This document shows positions 24,042-34,269 of a DNA stretch of 64,000 nt, in pieces. A program made the position numbers and the translations under genes. A model generated the notes under the pieces. It made no database searches, was not told the origin of the DNA, and was given only the letters and a program-made list of their open reading frames with translations. The DNA lies in NCBI RefSeq assembly GCF_004770995.1, contig NZ_RQHW01000003.1:66712-130711 (forward strand). The letters run 5' to 3'. How positions within the stretch are numbered: the stretch's first letter is position 1; each line of letters begins with the position of its first letter. This DNA is from Leptospira idonii. Its GTDB lineage: Bacteria; Spirochaetota; Leptospiria; Leptospirales; Leptospiraceae.

Positions 24042-26645
24042 ATGAGTTATCCCTTCCAAAATATTGAACCAAAATGGCAAACTTATTGGGACGAAAAGAA
24101 TACTTTTCGCACCAATCCCCGCTCTTCCAAACCTAAATACTATTGTTTAGACATGTTTCCGTACCCAAGTGGTGCAGGATTACACGTAGGCCACCCGGAA
24201 GGATACACCGCCACGGACATTCTATCCCGCCTCAAAAGGATGCAAGGCTTTGAAGTGCTTCATCCGATGGGATGGGATGCTTTCGGCCTGCCTGCGGAAA
24301 GATACGCTATGACCACCGGGGTTCACCCCAGAGTTACCACAAAAAACAATATTGATACCTTCCGCAGGCAAATCAAAATGCTTGGCCTATCCTACGATTG
24401 GTCCAGAGAGATTTCCACTACAGACCCGGAATACTATCGTTGGACCCAGTGGATCTTCCTGCAAATCTACAATTCTTACTTCGATCGCACAGAAAAGAAG
24501 GCTAAATCCATCTCCTTTTTGGTGAAAGATTTAGAACAAAATGGATCCAAATCCTACGAAGAAATCGAACTTCCTAAAGGTGTTTCCTTCTCAGGAAACG
24601 ACTGGAAATCAAAATCCAGAAAAGAAAAAGAAGATATACTTTCCTACTTCCGTTTGGTTTACGAAGCCAGCATCCCAGTCAATTGGTGTGAAGCTTTGGG
24701 AACCGTTCTTGCCAACGAAGAAGTGGAAGAATGGACTTCCAAAGGTTATTCCGTAGAAAGAAAACCGATGCGTCAGTACATGATGCGCATCACATCCTAC
24801 GCAGAACGCCTCTTAAACGATCTTTCTCTTTGTGAATGGCCCATCTCCACTTTGGAAATGCAAAGAAACTGGATCGGAAAATCCGAAGGTTTGGAAATCG
24901 AATTTCCTTTGGAAACAGGAAACAAAGGAATTGTGGTATATACCACAAGACCGGACACCATCTTCGGAGCCACATACTTAGTTCTAGCACCGGAACATCC
25001 TCTCGTTCCTGAAATCACTATATCCGGCCAAAAAGCCGCAGTAGAAACTTATCAAAAAGACTGCGCACTGAAAAGTGATCTGGAAAGAACAGAACTCAAT
25101 AAAGATAAATCGGGAGTTTTTACGGGGGCTTATGCCACCCTTCCTACAGATCCAAGTAAAAAAATCCCGATCTATATTTCCGATTACGTTCTTTATGGTT
25201 ACGGAACAGGCGCCATTATGGCAGTTCCTGCACACGACCAAAGAGATTACGACTTCGCCGTTAAATTCAAATTGCCCATCATTCCAGTAATCCAAGGAGA
25301 AATGGAAGACGGAAAAGCATTCGACTCCAAAGATTCCGTTTGCATCAACTCTTCCTCTTCTTTGATTTCCTTAGACGGCAAGGCATACAAACAAGCGTTT
25401 GATGCAATGTCCGATTGGGCACAATCCAAAGGAATCGGCAAAAGAAAAATCCAATTCAAATTGAGAGACTGGCTCTTCGCAAGACAAAGATATTGGGGAG
25501 AACCCATCCCTTTGGTTCATTTCGAAGATGGAACTCCGAAAGCACTTTCCGATTCAGAACTTCCTTTGGTGCTGCCCGACCTAGAAGAGTTTAAACCTTC
25601 CGGAACGGGAGAGTCCCCACTAGCACTTGCTAAAGATTGGCTGGTCTATAAAGATCCTGAAACGGGAGAGATCGCCAAAAGAGAAACCAATACCATGCCT
25701 CAATGGGCAGGATCCTGCTGGTACTATTTAAGATATATTGATCCTAAAAATACGGAACGTTTGATAGATCCTGAATTGGAAAAAACATGGATGCCTGTGG
25801 AAATCTATGTAGGAGGAGCGGAACACGCCGTCTTACATTTACTTTATTCCCGTTTCTGGCATAAAATTCTTTTCGATTTAGGACATGTTTCCACACCGGA
25901 GCCTTTTCAAAAATTAGTCCACCAAGGCCTTATCCTCGGCGAGGACAAAGGCAAGATGTCTAAGTCCAGAGGTAACGTGGTCAATCCGGATGACGTAGTG
26001 AACGAATTCGGTGCAGACACACTTCGTCTTTTCGAAATGTTTATGGGTCCGTTCGAAATGTCCAAACCTTGGAGCAAAAACGGAGTGGACGGAGTGTTCC
26101 GATTCCTAAACCGTGTTTGGCGATTGTTTCACTCGGGACCGGACGAAAGTTTCCTAGTACAAGATATCGAACCCAACGAAGCAGAACTCAAAACTCTACA
26201 CCGCAGCTTAAAAAAAATCAAAGAAGACATAGAAGGTTTTGCCTTCAACACCGCTGTGTCTCAAATGATGATTTTCGTAAACGAATTCACATCCAATCCC
26301 AGAAAGCCGAAAGCGATTCTAGAACCTTTCATTTTGGCTCTTTCCCCTTTCGCTCCTCACCTAGCGGAAGAAATATGGGAAAAACTAGGACACAAAGAAT
26401 CTTTAGCTTACGAACCGTACCCTTCCTGGGATGAAAAATATCTTGTGGATTCCACAATCACAATCGTCGTCCAAATCAATGGAAAGATGAGAGGGGAATT
26501 TACAGCGCCTAGAGACGTGAATGAAACAGATGCGATCTCTCTTGCCAAACAGGTAGAAAAAGCTCTACCCTTTTGGCAAGGAAAGGAAATCAAAAAAGAG
26601 ATCTATGTGAAAGGCAAACTTGTGAATCTTGTAGTTACAGGATAA
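24042..26645 (+). CDS. leuS: Leucyl-tRNA synthetase
   Basis: 867 residues, normal for bacterial LeuRS; charges tRNA-Leu. The class I HIGH motif appears as HVGHPEGYT near residue 50 and KMSKSRGNVV near 640. The CP1 editing domain (about 220-430) has TTRPDTIFGATYLVLAPEH and the GTGAIMAVPAHDQRDYDFA loop that hydrolyses mischarged tRNA. The anticodon-binding helical domain (about 690-810) and a C-terminal lobe follow. The start ATG has only a weak ribosome site. It follows the small zinc-ribbon gene, and its last 11 bases overlap the end of the convergent tail-anchored protein gene. Confidence 0.97.
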   Translation: MSYPFQNIEPKWQTYWDEKNTFRTNPRSSKPKYYCLDMFPYPSGAGLHVGHPEGYTATDILSRLKRMQGFEVLHPMGWDAFGLPAERYAMTTGVHPRVTTKNNIDTFRRQIKMLGLSYDWSREISTTDPEYYRWTQWIFLQIYNSYFDRTEKKAKSISFLVKDLEQNGSKSYEEIELPKGVSFSGNDWKSKSRKEKEDILSYFRLVYEASIPVNWCEALGTVLANEEVEEWTSKGYSVERKPMRQYMMRITSYAERLLNDLSLCEWPISTLEMQRNWIGKSEGLEIEFPLETGNKGIVVYTTRPDTIFGATYLVLAPEHPLVPEITISGQKAAVETYQKDCALKSDLERTELNKDKSGVFTGAYATLPTDPSKKIPIYISDYVLYGYGTGAIMAVPAHDQRDYDFAVKFKLPIIPVIQGEMEDGKAFDSKDSVCINSSSSLISLDGKAYKQAFDAMSDWAQSKGIGKRKIQFKLRDWLFARQRYWGEPIPLVHFEDGTPKALSDSELPLVLPDLEEFKPSGTGESPLALAKDWLVYKDPETGEIAKRETNTMPQWAGSCWYYLRYIDPKNTERLIDPELEKTWMPVEIYVGGAEHAVLHLLYSRFWHKILFDLGHVSTPEPFQKLVHQGLILGEDKGKMSKSRGNVVNPDDVVNEFGADTLRLFEMFMGPFEMSKPWSKNGVDGVFRFLNRVWRLFHSGPDESFLVQDIEPNEAELKTLHRSLKKIKEDIEGFAFNTAVSQMMIFVNEFTSNPRKPKAILEPFILALSPFAPHLAEEIWEKLGHKESLAYEPYPSWDEKYLVDSTITIVVQINGKMRGEFTAPRDVNETDAISLAKQVEKALPFWQGKEIKKEIYVKGKLVNLVVTG

Positions 26646-27777
26646 ACATCACAAAGATCAAAACGCCGACCAGAACAATCGCAACGAAAGCGCCCATCAG
26701 AGCGACTAAGTTTCCGCCGCCGCCTTTCTTTTGTTCTACGACACCACCTTTTTTCTTTGCCGCTGCTTGTTTATCGCCTGCAGTCGGCACAGTAGCTCCT
26801 TTCGGAATCGCAACCTTTACGGGATGTTCTTCTATGGAATGAAACAGATATTGATTCGGACCTTCTGCAAAAATATGAAATTCGTTTTTAGAAGAAGCGA
26901 TCCCCAAAAATTTACCCACAACCGGCTCTTTAGAAACATTCCCGGCTGCGTCTATCAATCCTAAAAGACCTGCGTTGGCCATACCTTCCGCAGTATCCAA
27001 AGGAACTCTGAATAAAATTTCCTGACCTTCAATCAAGTTGTCGAACTCGACCCCGCTAATAGGAGAGATAACTGTCTTCATGGAAAATTCTTTAGAACGA
27101 CCTTGTCGAAAAATACCGATTTGGCGATCCAAAGGATTTGCTTCTCCTCTGGCAAGATTCGTAGGAGCGATATTCAAATCGGGAGCAGGAGTCTCTGTCT
27201 CATCCGCAGGTTTCATAATAGGAGAAATGTATCCCTTCATAGGATTTTCGTATCTGAATTTTGCGCTGGAGAGTTTATCGATTTCAGCCTGCAGTTTAAT
27301 TCCCTTCGCTCTTGTAGCAGTAAAGAAAGGAGTTTCTAAAAGTTCAGATATACGAGAAGGATCTTTTTTCTGCCAAAGAGGAAGAAACTCTTCCAATTTC
27401 TCTTTCGTAAACACACGATGCAAAGTTCTTCCTAAATTTTCGGAGAGAGGTAAATCCACTCCTCCTGTTTTTCCTACATCCGCTAAGTCTTGAGAGATTT
27501 GAAGATAGTCGGCGAAAGTTCTGATCCTTCGGAAGATAGGAGAGTTGCCTACGACGGCATAAATTTCCATAATCTGTTTTCTTATGGAAGAAACCAGAAT
27601 GAGAAGCATTCCATTTTTATTTTCGATATCGATTTTGATTTTTACCAAATAAGCATCGGTAATTTTGCCTTGAAGAACTTCTTTTGCTTGTTCGTCGGTA
27701 AATACCGCTTCCATAGTCAAACCTAGAAGATCTGCTTGTTTTTTTAACTGTTCTGTTTTTGAGTCTATATCGGACAT
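26635..27777 (-). CDS. Tail-anchored hypothetical protein
   Basis: 380 residues, mostly soluble, with a single hydrophobic helix at the extreme C-terminus (LVALMGAFVAIVLVGVLIFVMFIL) preceded by a Lys/Gly-rich linker (KKKGGVVEQKKGGGG). There is no N-terminal signal, so the bulk faces the cytoplasm and the protein is tail-anchored. The interior has helical segments (AFTDEQAKEVLQGKITD-like region near 30; RTLHRVFTKEKLEEFLPLW near 125) and a beta-rich part near 220-330. No domain is recognised. The GHKL ATPase gene ends 5 bases upstream, so the two are almost surely one operon and may act together. Confidence 0.7.
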   Translation of the reverse strand: MSDIDSKTEQLKKQADLLGLTMEAVFTDEQAKEVLQGKITDAYLVKIKIDIENKNGMLLILVSSIRKQIMEIYAVVGNSPIFRRIRTFADYLQISQDLADVGKTGGVDLPLSENLGRTLHRVFTKEKLEEFLPLWQKKDPSRISELLETPFFTATRAKGIKLQAEIDKLSSAKFRYENPMKGYISPIMKPADETETPAPDLNIAPTNLARGEANPLDRQIGIFRQGRSKEFSMKTVISPISGVEFDNLIEGQEILFRVPLDTAEGMANAGLLGLIDAAGNVSKEPVVGKFLGIASSKNEFHIFAEGPNQYLFHSIEEHPVKVAIPKGATVPTAGDKQAAAKKKGGVVEQKKGGGGNLVALMGAFVAIVLVGVLIFVMFIL

Positions 27778-27781
27778 TAAA

Positions 27782-28486
27782 TTATTCTACAAACAACTGT
27801 TCTATGTTAGAATTTCCGTTCACCGAACCGCCCAATGGAACCTCTACACGCGCAACTGTTTCCCTTTTTCTTTCTGATGAGTATATGGAAAATAACCTTC
27901 TGTCGAAGCCGGATTGAGACAGCAGGATCTCTACCATAGTGATTCCCATCCCGGCTCCTTCCGTATTATCTCCGTGCTCCATAAAAAATTCAAATAAATT
28001 GTCGTATTTTTTAGCATTTAGAAACTTTTCTTTGATTCTTTCCGCTTCTTTGGGGATCAAAGGAAAATTATTTCTAATTTCAATATCTACCTTCTCTGGA
28101 GTATGAATACAAGTAATTTTAACCTGATATCCGTGTTCTTTCATTTTTTGTTTGTAAGCGGGAAACTTTCTTTCGTTTAGATTCGTTTTGAAAAGCTTCA
28201 TACCTTTTTCATAATCTTCTAAATTACGAATATTTAAACGCATTTCGTCGAAAATCATCCTTTTGATGGCGGCTTTCGTGGAATTTACGATGAGTTCCTT
28301 TGCGGAAGTGTAAAAAAGCTCCATAAGATCGGGCCTTCCCACTTTATTCAAAACCGCAGATAAAATGTACTTTAATTTGTTTTCCCCTGCATCTCCCAGT
28401 ACATAGGTGATGAGGGATATTTTTTTACCCTCAAGAACGCCTCTATCAACGGCTTCACGAAAAATAGGGTCGAGGCTGGCATCCAT
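27782..28486 (-). CDS. GHKL-type histidine-kinase-like ATPase domain protein
   Basis: 234 residues. The region after residue 60 shows an N-box-like helix (AKELIVNSTKAAIKRM) and, near 180, a glycine-rich lid GDNTEGAGMGITMVEILL, both typical of GHKL ATPases. The G1 box that is normally Asp-x-Gly-x-Gly reads IEIRNNFPLIPKE, so ATP binding may be altered. There is no dimerisation/phosphoacceptor domain, receiver or membrane helix, so it is not a complete sensor kinase; a serine-kinase or anti-sigma-like role is conceivable but unproven. It is followed 5 bases later by the tail-anchored protein gene. Confidence 0.65.
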   Translation of the reverse strand: MDASLDPIFREAVDRGVLEGKKISLITYVLGDAGENKLKYILSAVLNKVGRPDLMELFYTSAKELIVNSTKAAIKRMIFDEMRLNIRNLEDYEKGMKLFKTNLNERKFPAYKQKMKEHGYQVKITCIHTPEKVDIEIRNNFPLIPKEAERIKEKFLNAKKYDNLFEFFMEHGDNTEGAGMGITMVEILLSQSGFDRRLFSIYSSERKRETVARVEVPLGGSVNGNSNIEQLFVE

Positions 28487-28542
28487 GGGCTTGATTCAGG
28501 TTAAACTTACGAAAAATGCCACATGGGAATAGTTTTGTCTAC

Positions 28543-29895
28543 TTATTTATGATTCGCTAGTTCTTTCCCTAAAATTTCTAAAACGCTGCTCAGGTTCGCC
28601 GGACAAGGCAGGATCGAATTTTTCATCTCCCTGTTTGTGCCAGGAATCTTTCCTTCGTGATAGTTCACTTTGAATTCGGTGAATTTCAAACCGTTCGCAG
28701 TGGAGATCACCACAACCTTTTCGCCTTTTTTGACTTCTCCCCGATCGATGGACTTCAAGAGAGCCGCCAAAGCCACTCCCGTATGAGGATCATTGTACAA
28801 TCCGTATAGGTCTCCCCTTGCTGCGGCATCTGACAATTCCTCTTCCGTTGCCACTTCGACGATCCCTTCGAACTTTTTCAAAACGCGAATCGCCTTTTTG
28901 ACGGAAACAGGATCTCCGATTTGGATGGCGGATGCCAACGTCTTCTGCGCCGTAACGGATTGGAAGTTCGTAAAACCGGTCTTAAATGAATCGTACAGAG
29001 GGCTTGCGTTTTTCGCCTGTGCCAGAATGATTCTAGGCAGTCTGTCGATGAGACCCAGCTCTTTCATCATTTCAAAGCCCATTCCCAAAGCGGAAACGTT
29101 TCCTAAATTTCCTCCTGGGATCACGATCCAATCGGGCACTTCCCAGCCTAACTGCTGTGTGATTTCAATTGAAATGGTTTTTTGGCCTTCGATTCGGAGC
29201 GAATTCATTGAATTTGCCAGATAAATCGACTTCTCTTTGGTCACTTCCTTTACGATCGCCATACAACCGTCGAAATCAGTATCCAAAGCCAGCACTTTTG
29301 CTCCGTTAGAAACAGGTTGGATCAATTGTGCAGTCGAAACTTTGTTAGCTGGTAAAAATATGATAGCAGGGATTCCCGCTTTTGCGGCATAAGAAGCAAG
29401 AGCCGCAGATGTATCTCCCGTGGAAGCGCAAGCAACAGCACGAATAGGAACTCCGTCTGCGATCATCTGCTTCACCTGGCTGACAAGAACCGTCATCCCT
29501 AAGTCCTTGAAAGAACCTGTGTGGGAGATACCACATTGTTTGATATAGAGGCCGCCCAATCCCAAATCTTTCGCCCATCGGGAAGCATCGTAAAGATGGG
29601 ATCCGCCTTCTCCGGAAGTGACTATGTTTTCCTCGGAAATTCCAGGAAGCACCCACTCCTTTTTCCCCCAAACGCCGGACTGATAGGGAAACTTTTGAGA
29701 GCGGAATCGGGAGTCAAAAGTATCTTTCCATTCCTTTGCGGAAATTTTCTTCAAACTCTCCAAATCATGTTCGACAGAGAGCAGCTCTCCCTCATTTTCA
29801 CAAGAGTAAACGACCTCTCCCAGTGAGTAGGTTTTCCCACAAGTTTCATGGGTGCAGCGAAACTGCGCTCGAAATTCATTTTTTGTAAGTGACAT
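28543..29895 (-). CDS. thrC: Threonine synthase
   Basis: 450 residues from the ATG at 29895; a longer frame upstream would cross the divergent lepB promoter region and adds nothing recognisable. Converts O-phosphohomoserine to threonine with pyridoxal phosphate. The PLP lysine is in [12 protein letters not shown] near residue 120, the phosphate-binding loop in [18 protein letters not shown] near 265 and a Ser/Asn region in [11 protein letters not shown] near 400. The N-terminus has a Cys-bearing segment ([20 protein letters not shown]) as in threonine synthases that begin with a short zinc-ribbon-like piece. It is divergent from lepB by 95 bases. Confidence 0.93.
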   Translation of the reverse strand: MSLTKNEFRAQFRCTHETCGKTYSLGEVVYSCENEGELLSVEHDLESLKKISAKEWKDTFDSRFRSQKFPYQSGVWGKKEWVLPGISEENIVTSGEGGSHLYDASRWAKDLGLGGLYIKQCGISHTGSFKDLGMTVLVSQVKQMIADGVPIRAVACASTGDTSAALASYAAKAGIPAIIFLPANKVSTAQLIQPVSNGAKVLALDTDFDGCMAIVKEVTKEKSIYLANSMNSLRIEGQKTISIEITQQLGWEVPDWIVIPGGNLGNVSALGMGFEMMKELGLIDRLPRIILAQAKNASPLYDSFKTGFTNFQSVTAQKTLASAIQIGDPVSVKKAIRVLKKFEGIVEVATEEELSDAAARGDLYGLYNDPHTGVALAALLKSIDRGEVKKGEKVVVISTANGLKFTEFKVNYHEGKIPGTNREMKNSILPCPANLSSVLEILGKELANHK

Positions 29896-29990
29896 AGAAA
29901 TTCTCTTAGGATGTGGTTTATGATAACTTCCTTTTCCATTCTGGAGAAGGGAGGAAAAATCACGAATGATTTTTATTTTAGAGCAACCTA

Positions 29991-30590
29991 ATGGATAAAG
30001 AAAGAGAAAAGCTTCCCTGGAAGACAAGAATCAAACGTTATTCTAAAATCTCTCTTCTCGTCCTCCTTTTAGGGGTTCTATTGCTGTTCACCCGCATTTT
30101 TCTATTCCAAGTCTATTCCATCCAAGGCAACTCTATGTATCCTACCTTGGAAAACGGTTCCATCGTGTTCGTCTGGAAGGGAGGTTTTGCGCTTTCCGCC
30201 AAACTCTTCGGAACAGGCTGGCTCTATACGGAACCGAACATCCAAAAGCTGGATTTGGTTTTGTTCGTCAGCCAGGATGACGAGCTCGTAGTAAAAAGAG
30301 TCATCGGACTTCCGGGAGAATTTTATTCCATCGAAGCGGGAAGAGTCGTCATCGACTCACAAATGTTAATTGAAAATTACTTACCGATGGGAAGTCTCAC
30401 TTCGGAGCCGAATAGTTCCGTTTTTCTAAATTTGAAAAACTCTCCGTTTCTAGCCATGAATTCCCAAGGTAGGATTCCTCCCGGTTATTATCTTCTGCTA
30501 GGCGACAATCGGGAATATTCTACGGACTCCAGAAGTTTCGGCTTGGTTCCCGTCGAAAAGATCAAAGGAAAAGTTTTTTTATATTTCTAA
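29991..30590 (+). CDS. lepB: Signal peptidase I
   Basis: 199 residues with one N-terminal membrane helix (about 17-38), so the catalytic domain lies in the periplasm. The Ser nucleophile is in [12 protein letters not shown] near residue 45 and the Lys base in [13 protein letters not shown] near 103; the conserved [14 protein letters not shown] box is near 170. It removes signal peptides from exported proteins. The short form with one helix is common outside enterobacteria. The gene leads a plus-strand group with the PASTA penicillin-binding protein gene 3 bases downstream. Confidence 0.94.
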   Translation: MDKEREKLPWKTRIKRYSKISLLVLLLGVLLLFTRIFLFQVYSIQGNSMYPTLENGSIVFVWKGGFALSAKLFGTGWLYTEPNIQKLDLVLFVSQDDELVVKRVIGLPGEFYSIEAGRVVIDSQMLIENYLPMGSLTSEPNSSVFLNLKNSPFLAMNSQGRIPPGYYLLLGDNREYSTDSRSFGLVPVEKIKGKVFLYF

Positions 30591-30593
30591 AAG

Positions 30594-32405
30594 ATGAACG
30601 AAAGCAAACAAAGACTGACCGTAATTTTTTACTTCATCTTGGGGCTCTTCGCCATCCTGCTCGGCCGAGTCGTTTATCTCACCTACTTCAACGACAATAT
30701 CATCAATCTAAAATCGAATAAACTCGTACAAAGAGGAACCATATACGATAGAAGAGGCATTGAACTTGCGTTATCCCAAGAATCGGGAACAGTAGGAATT
30801 GATCCTCCTAATATCTACGATCTGGAGCTTACATCCCAGGAACTCGCTCCCATCTTAGGACAGTCTTCTGACAAACTTTTCCATGCCATTCGGGAAAAAC
30901 AAAATTACTTCCTCCTAAAAAGGGAAATCGACATCAAAAAGGCGAATCAGATCAAAGCTTTGTCCCTTCCAGGAGTCAGAGTAGAAAAAGAATTCAAAAG
31001 AATTTATCCGCAAAGTTCCCTTGCCTCCAATCTCATCGGCTTCACAGGTTACGACGATGATAAGGCACTCTCCGGTTTGGAAGCGATTTATAATTTGGAG
31101 ATGTTGTCCACAGGAGATGCGGAATCAACGAAAGGAAACAACATCCACCTAACAATAGACAGTATCATTCAATACAGATTGGAAAAATCCTTGGGAAAGG
31201 CGTTTTTAGAAACACAATCCAAACGAGGAATCGGAATTCTCATGGACATCGATTCCGGAAAAATTCTGGCGATGGCATCTTTTCCTAATTTCGATCCCAA
31301 TCATTTTCAAGATTATCCTGCGGACTCTCACACGAATTGGGGGATCAGACATGTTTATGAACCCGGTTCCACGATGAAGATCTTTATCGCACTGATGCTG
31401 TTAAACGAAGGTGCGATCCTTCCTCACGAAAAGTTCAATTGTCCCGGTTATATAGAAGTGGGGAAAACGGTCATTCGATGCACGGAACAACACGGTCCCG
31501 TAAATTTAGAAGAGATCCTTCAGTATTCCTGCAACGTAGGAATCATCAAGGCGGCGCAGAAAGTTTCCGATGCGACTTTCCATCGTTATCTGGATCATTT
31601 CAACTTCGGGAAAAGAACCAACTTCTCTCTCCACGAAGCGAGAGGATATCTCACTCCTCTTTCCAAATGGAACAAAAGTACTCATTATTTTCTTCCTATC
31701 GGCCAGGGACTTTCCGTAACTCCCATCCAACTCATCACTTCCGCTGCTGCGGTAATGAACGGAGGGATACTCCATGAACCTTCCGTAGTTTCTCACATAA
31801 CAAACTCATACGGAGAGCTTGTACACGAATTCACTCCCAGGAACGAAGCCTTGGGTGTGAAAAAAGGGGCTGCAAAAAAAACATTGGAAGCCATGAGCAA
31901 AGCGGTGCGACTGGGAACAGGGAAAAAGGCTTATATAGAAAACTACTTTATCGCAGGAAAAACGGGAACGTCTCAAAAGGCGAGAGCGGGACAAGGATAC
32001 CAAGAAGGTCTTTTTACCGCCAGCTTTCTCGGTTTTTTCCCTTCCGAAAAACCAAAGTATGTTGGACTCATCGTTTTTGACGAACCCGGCGGCGCCTCAC
32101 ACACAGGAGGTGGAATTGCAGCTCCCGTTTTTAGAGAGGTTGTGGAAAGCATCATTCCTATCGTGGAAAAAAGTGAAAAGGCACAAGTGTATGCTCTCAA
32201 ATCGAGAAAGGAAAAGATCTTCAAATTCGATCTGAATACGGTTCCTGATTTCACGGGAATCACCGCTTCGGAAAGCATTCAAATTCTGAAAAAATTAAAC
32301 ATACCTTATCAAATCATAGGCTCGGGTTTCGTAGTAAAGCAGGAACCGAAACAAGGCACTCCCATAAAAGGCATAACAGAAATTAAACTATTTCTGCAAA
32401 ATTAA
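30594..32405 (+). CDS. Penicillin-binding transpeptidase with PASTA domain
   Basis: 603 residues. An N-terminal membrane helix (about 10-30) is followed by the class B dimerisation domain opening with RGTIYDRRGIELALS. The transpeptidase domain has the Ser nucleophile in PGSTMKIF near residue 260, SCN in YSCNVGIIKA near 307 and KTG in IAGKTGTSQKA near 455. One PASTA repeat closes the protein (VPDFTGITASESIQILKKLN). The architecture matches FtsI/SpoVD-type D,D-transpeptidases, which cross-link peptidoglycan during septation or elongation. The gene is not in an mra/mur cluster here, so I do not assign ftsI. It is 3 bases after lepB and 10 before the Maf gene. Confidence 0.9.
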   Translation: MNESKQRLTVIFYFILGLFAILLGRVVYLTYFNDNIINLKSNKLVQRGTIYDRRGIELALSQESGTVGIDPPNIYDLELTSQELAPILGQSSDKLFHAIREKQNYFLLKREIDIKKANQIKALSLPGVRVEKEFKRIYPQSSLASNLIGFTGYDDDKALSGLEAIYNLEMLSTGDAESTKGNNIHLTIDSIIQYRLEKSLGKAFLETQSKRGIGILMDIDSGKILAMASFPNFDPNHFQDYPADSHTNWGIRHVYEPGSTMKIFIALMLLNEGAILPHEKFNCPGYIEVGKTVIRCTEQHGPVNLEEILQYSCNVGIIKAAQKVSDATFHRYLDHFNFGKRTNFSLHEARGYLTPLSKWNKSTHYFLPIGQGLSVTPIQLITSAAAVMNGGILHEPSVVSHITNSYGELVHEFTPRNEALGVKKGAAKKTLEAMSKAVRLGTGKKAYIENYFIAGKTGTSQKARAGQGYQEGLFTASFLGFFPSEKPKYVGLIVFDEPGGASHTGGGIAAPVFREVVESIIPIVEKSEKAQVYALKSRKEKIFKFDLNTVPDFTGITASESIQILKKLNIPYQIIGSGFVVKQEPKQGTPIKGITEIKLFLQN

Positions 32406-32415
32406 ATACAGTTTC

Positions 32416-34266
32416 GTGAACTCCGAATTTTTAAAATCGAATTTATCCGCAGTTTCGGAAGATCTTGCCGAAGAAATCGAATCCTGCGAACTTCCTTTCC
32501 CTTTGGTTTCTACAAAATCGGGAGACTACACGATCGAAGCGGATGGAATTTTTCTCCACAGCAAACATGATCCTAAGAAGGAAGCTAGCCGATTCATCAA
32601 AGAATTACCGGATGACGGAGACAAAAGAGTTTATCTTTTGTTTGGTGCCGGTTTAGGGTACATCCTTCCCGAAATTTTGGAAAAAGAGAACGTATCCGTA
32701 GTTTGGATGGAACCGCATTTATTCCTAATCAAATATGCGTTTTCACTTTTCGACTTCAGCCGCCATCTAACTTCGGAAAAACTCATCCTTATCACGAATG
32801 CAAAAAACGAAGAAGCTCTGGCCTATGCTTTCAAAGGGAAAGCCACGATTCCGATCACATTCGTTCCTCATAGAAGTTCCTGGCTGTGGAAAGAAAAAGA
32901 ATATTCCCAATTGAGGATGATCGCAGAACAAAACTTTCATAAAAAAGACGTAAACCTAGCCACACTCACTCGTTTCGAAAAAATCTGGGCAAAAAATATT
33001 TCTTTCAACCTTCCCGATCTCTGCCGACTAACTCCTATTCATGAACTTTTCGGAATTGCAAAAAACGCAAAAGTTCTGGTAGCTGGTGCCGGTCCCAGTC
33101 TTTACGAAAGTGTTCCGGAAATCAAAGAATATAGGGAACATTTCGTACTCATCGCAGTGGATACTGCCCTTCCCATACTTCATCATTTCGATATAGAACC
33201 CGATTTGATTTACTCCGTAGATCCTCAGGCACTGAACAGCCAGTATTTGGAAAGTTATACCGGTAAAGGAATTTTGGTGTTTGATCCTACTTCCACATAC
33301 CTCAGTCTTCGTTTGGAAAAAGGACCTGTCAGAGGTTTTTTCACATCTTCTCCCTTTCCTATGATCAAACTCATAGAAAGCATCGCAGAACAAGAGATTG
33401 GTTCCGTTCCTTTCGGAGGTTCCGTATCCACGAATGCGGCAAGTCTGGGAACCCTAATGGAAGCGGAAACCACTTATCTGGTAGGACAAGATCTAAGTTT
33501 TACGAAGGGATGGGCTCATTCCAAAGGCGCCATCATGGAAGAGAGACTGAACTATAAGGAATCCAGAAAGTTCCGAAGAGAACTTCATAATTACCGTCAA
33601 CTTTCCGCCCTTCCTCCCAAACAAGTAAAAGGTTACGACGGAACAATCCACCTAACAAATGAAAAAATGCTGATCTTTAAAAAATGGTTCGAAGGAAACG
33701 CTTCGGAACATAAGTGGATCAACTTAACTTTATACGGCGCAGCTCTGGAAGGAATCTCCCATTCCGTTTTTTCGGAAAGTTTCGGGAAAGAAGACATCGC
33801 CAACGCAAAACAAGTCAGAGAAAAAATCAGAAATTTTTTTCCTTCGGAAGAAGGAGTCTGTGATCCGAAAGAACTCGCTTCTCAATTATCCGAAACCATC
33901 AGACATCTTACAGACTTCTCGATTCCGGTGAAAAAGGGGCTTACTCTTTCCCAAAAGATCTACGAGCAAATCAAAAGAAATCAAATCGAACCACAAAGAT
34001 TCCAGAACGATTTGAATCAAATGAATGCGATCGACGAAATCGTTTCTTCTAAAAAAGGTTTGAATGAAATTTTAAGTTTGGGAATTCAAAGAACCATTCT
34101 TACGATCACGGAAGGATACGAAGATCAGCTTTCTTTGGAGGAAAGAGAGAATGCTCAATTGGGAATCGCACGCAAATCGGTTTTGTTGTACGAAGGACTG
34201 CATGAATCCCTCGTTACTACTCGTAAAAACCTGAAAAAGAGTTATTACCGTTTAACGGAAAATTAA
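32416..34266 (+). CDS. Maf-type motility-associated glycosyltransferase (DUF115)
   Basis: 616 residues from a GTG 10 bases after the penicillin-binding protein stop. The N-terminal region contains YLLFGAGLGYILPEIL and VVWMEPHLFLIKYAF (about 70-115). The central DUF115 domain opens with KVLVAGAGPSLYESVPEI near residue 218 and holds LIAVDTALPIL, DLIYSVDP and VGQDLSFTKG. DUF115/Maf proteins attach nonulosonic-acid-type sugars to flagellins in several motile bacteria. In a spirochaete, a flagellar or surface glycoprotein target is plausible but not shown. No sugar-synthesis genes lie beside it. Confidence 0.8.
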   Translation: MNSEFLKSNLSAVSEDLAEEIESCELPFPLVSTKSGDYTIEADGIFLHSKHDPKKEASRFIKELPDDGDKRVYLLFGAGLGYILPEILEKENVSVVWMEPHLFLIKYAFSLFDFSRHLTSEKLILITNAKNEEALAYAFKGKATIPITFVPHRSSWLWKEKEYSQLRMIAEQNFHKKDVNLATLTRFEKIWAKNISFNLPDLCRLTPIHELFGIAKNAKVLVAGAGPSLYESVPEIKEYREHFVLIAVDTALPILHHFDIEPDLIYSVDPQALNSQYLESYTGKGILVFDPTSTYLSLRLEKGPVRGFFTSSPFPMIKLIESIAEQEIGSVPFGGSVSTNAASLGTLMEAETTYLVGQDLSFTKGWAHSKGAIMEERLNYKESRKFRRELHNYRQLSALPPKQVKGYDGTIHLTNEKMLIFKKWFEGNASEHKWINLTLYGAALEGISHSVFSESFGKEDIANAKQVREKIRNFFPSEEGVCDPKELASQLSETIRHLTDFSIPVKKGLTLSQKIYEQIKRNQIEPQRFQNDLNQMNAIDEIVSSKKGLNEILSLGIQRTILTITEGYEDQLSLEERENAQLGIARKSVLLYEGLHESLVTTRKNLKKSYYRLTEN

Positions 34267-34269
34267 AGG

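Noticed and set aside
26069..26434. 121-residue frame inside leuS
   Set aside because: Alternative frame of a conserved gene with no start signal or family pattern.
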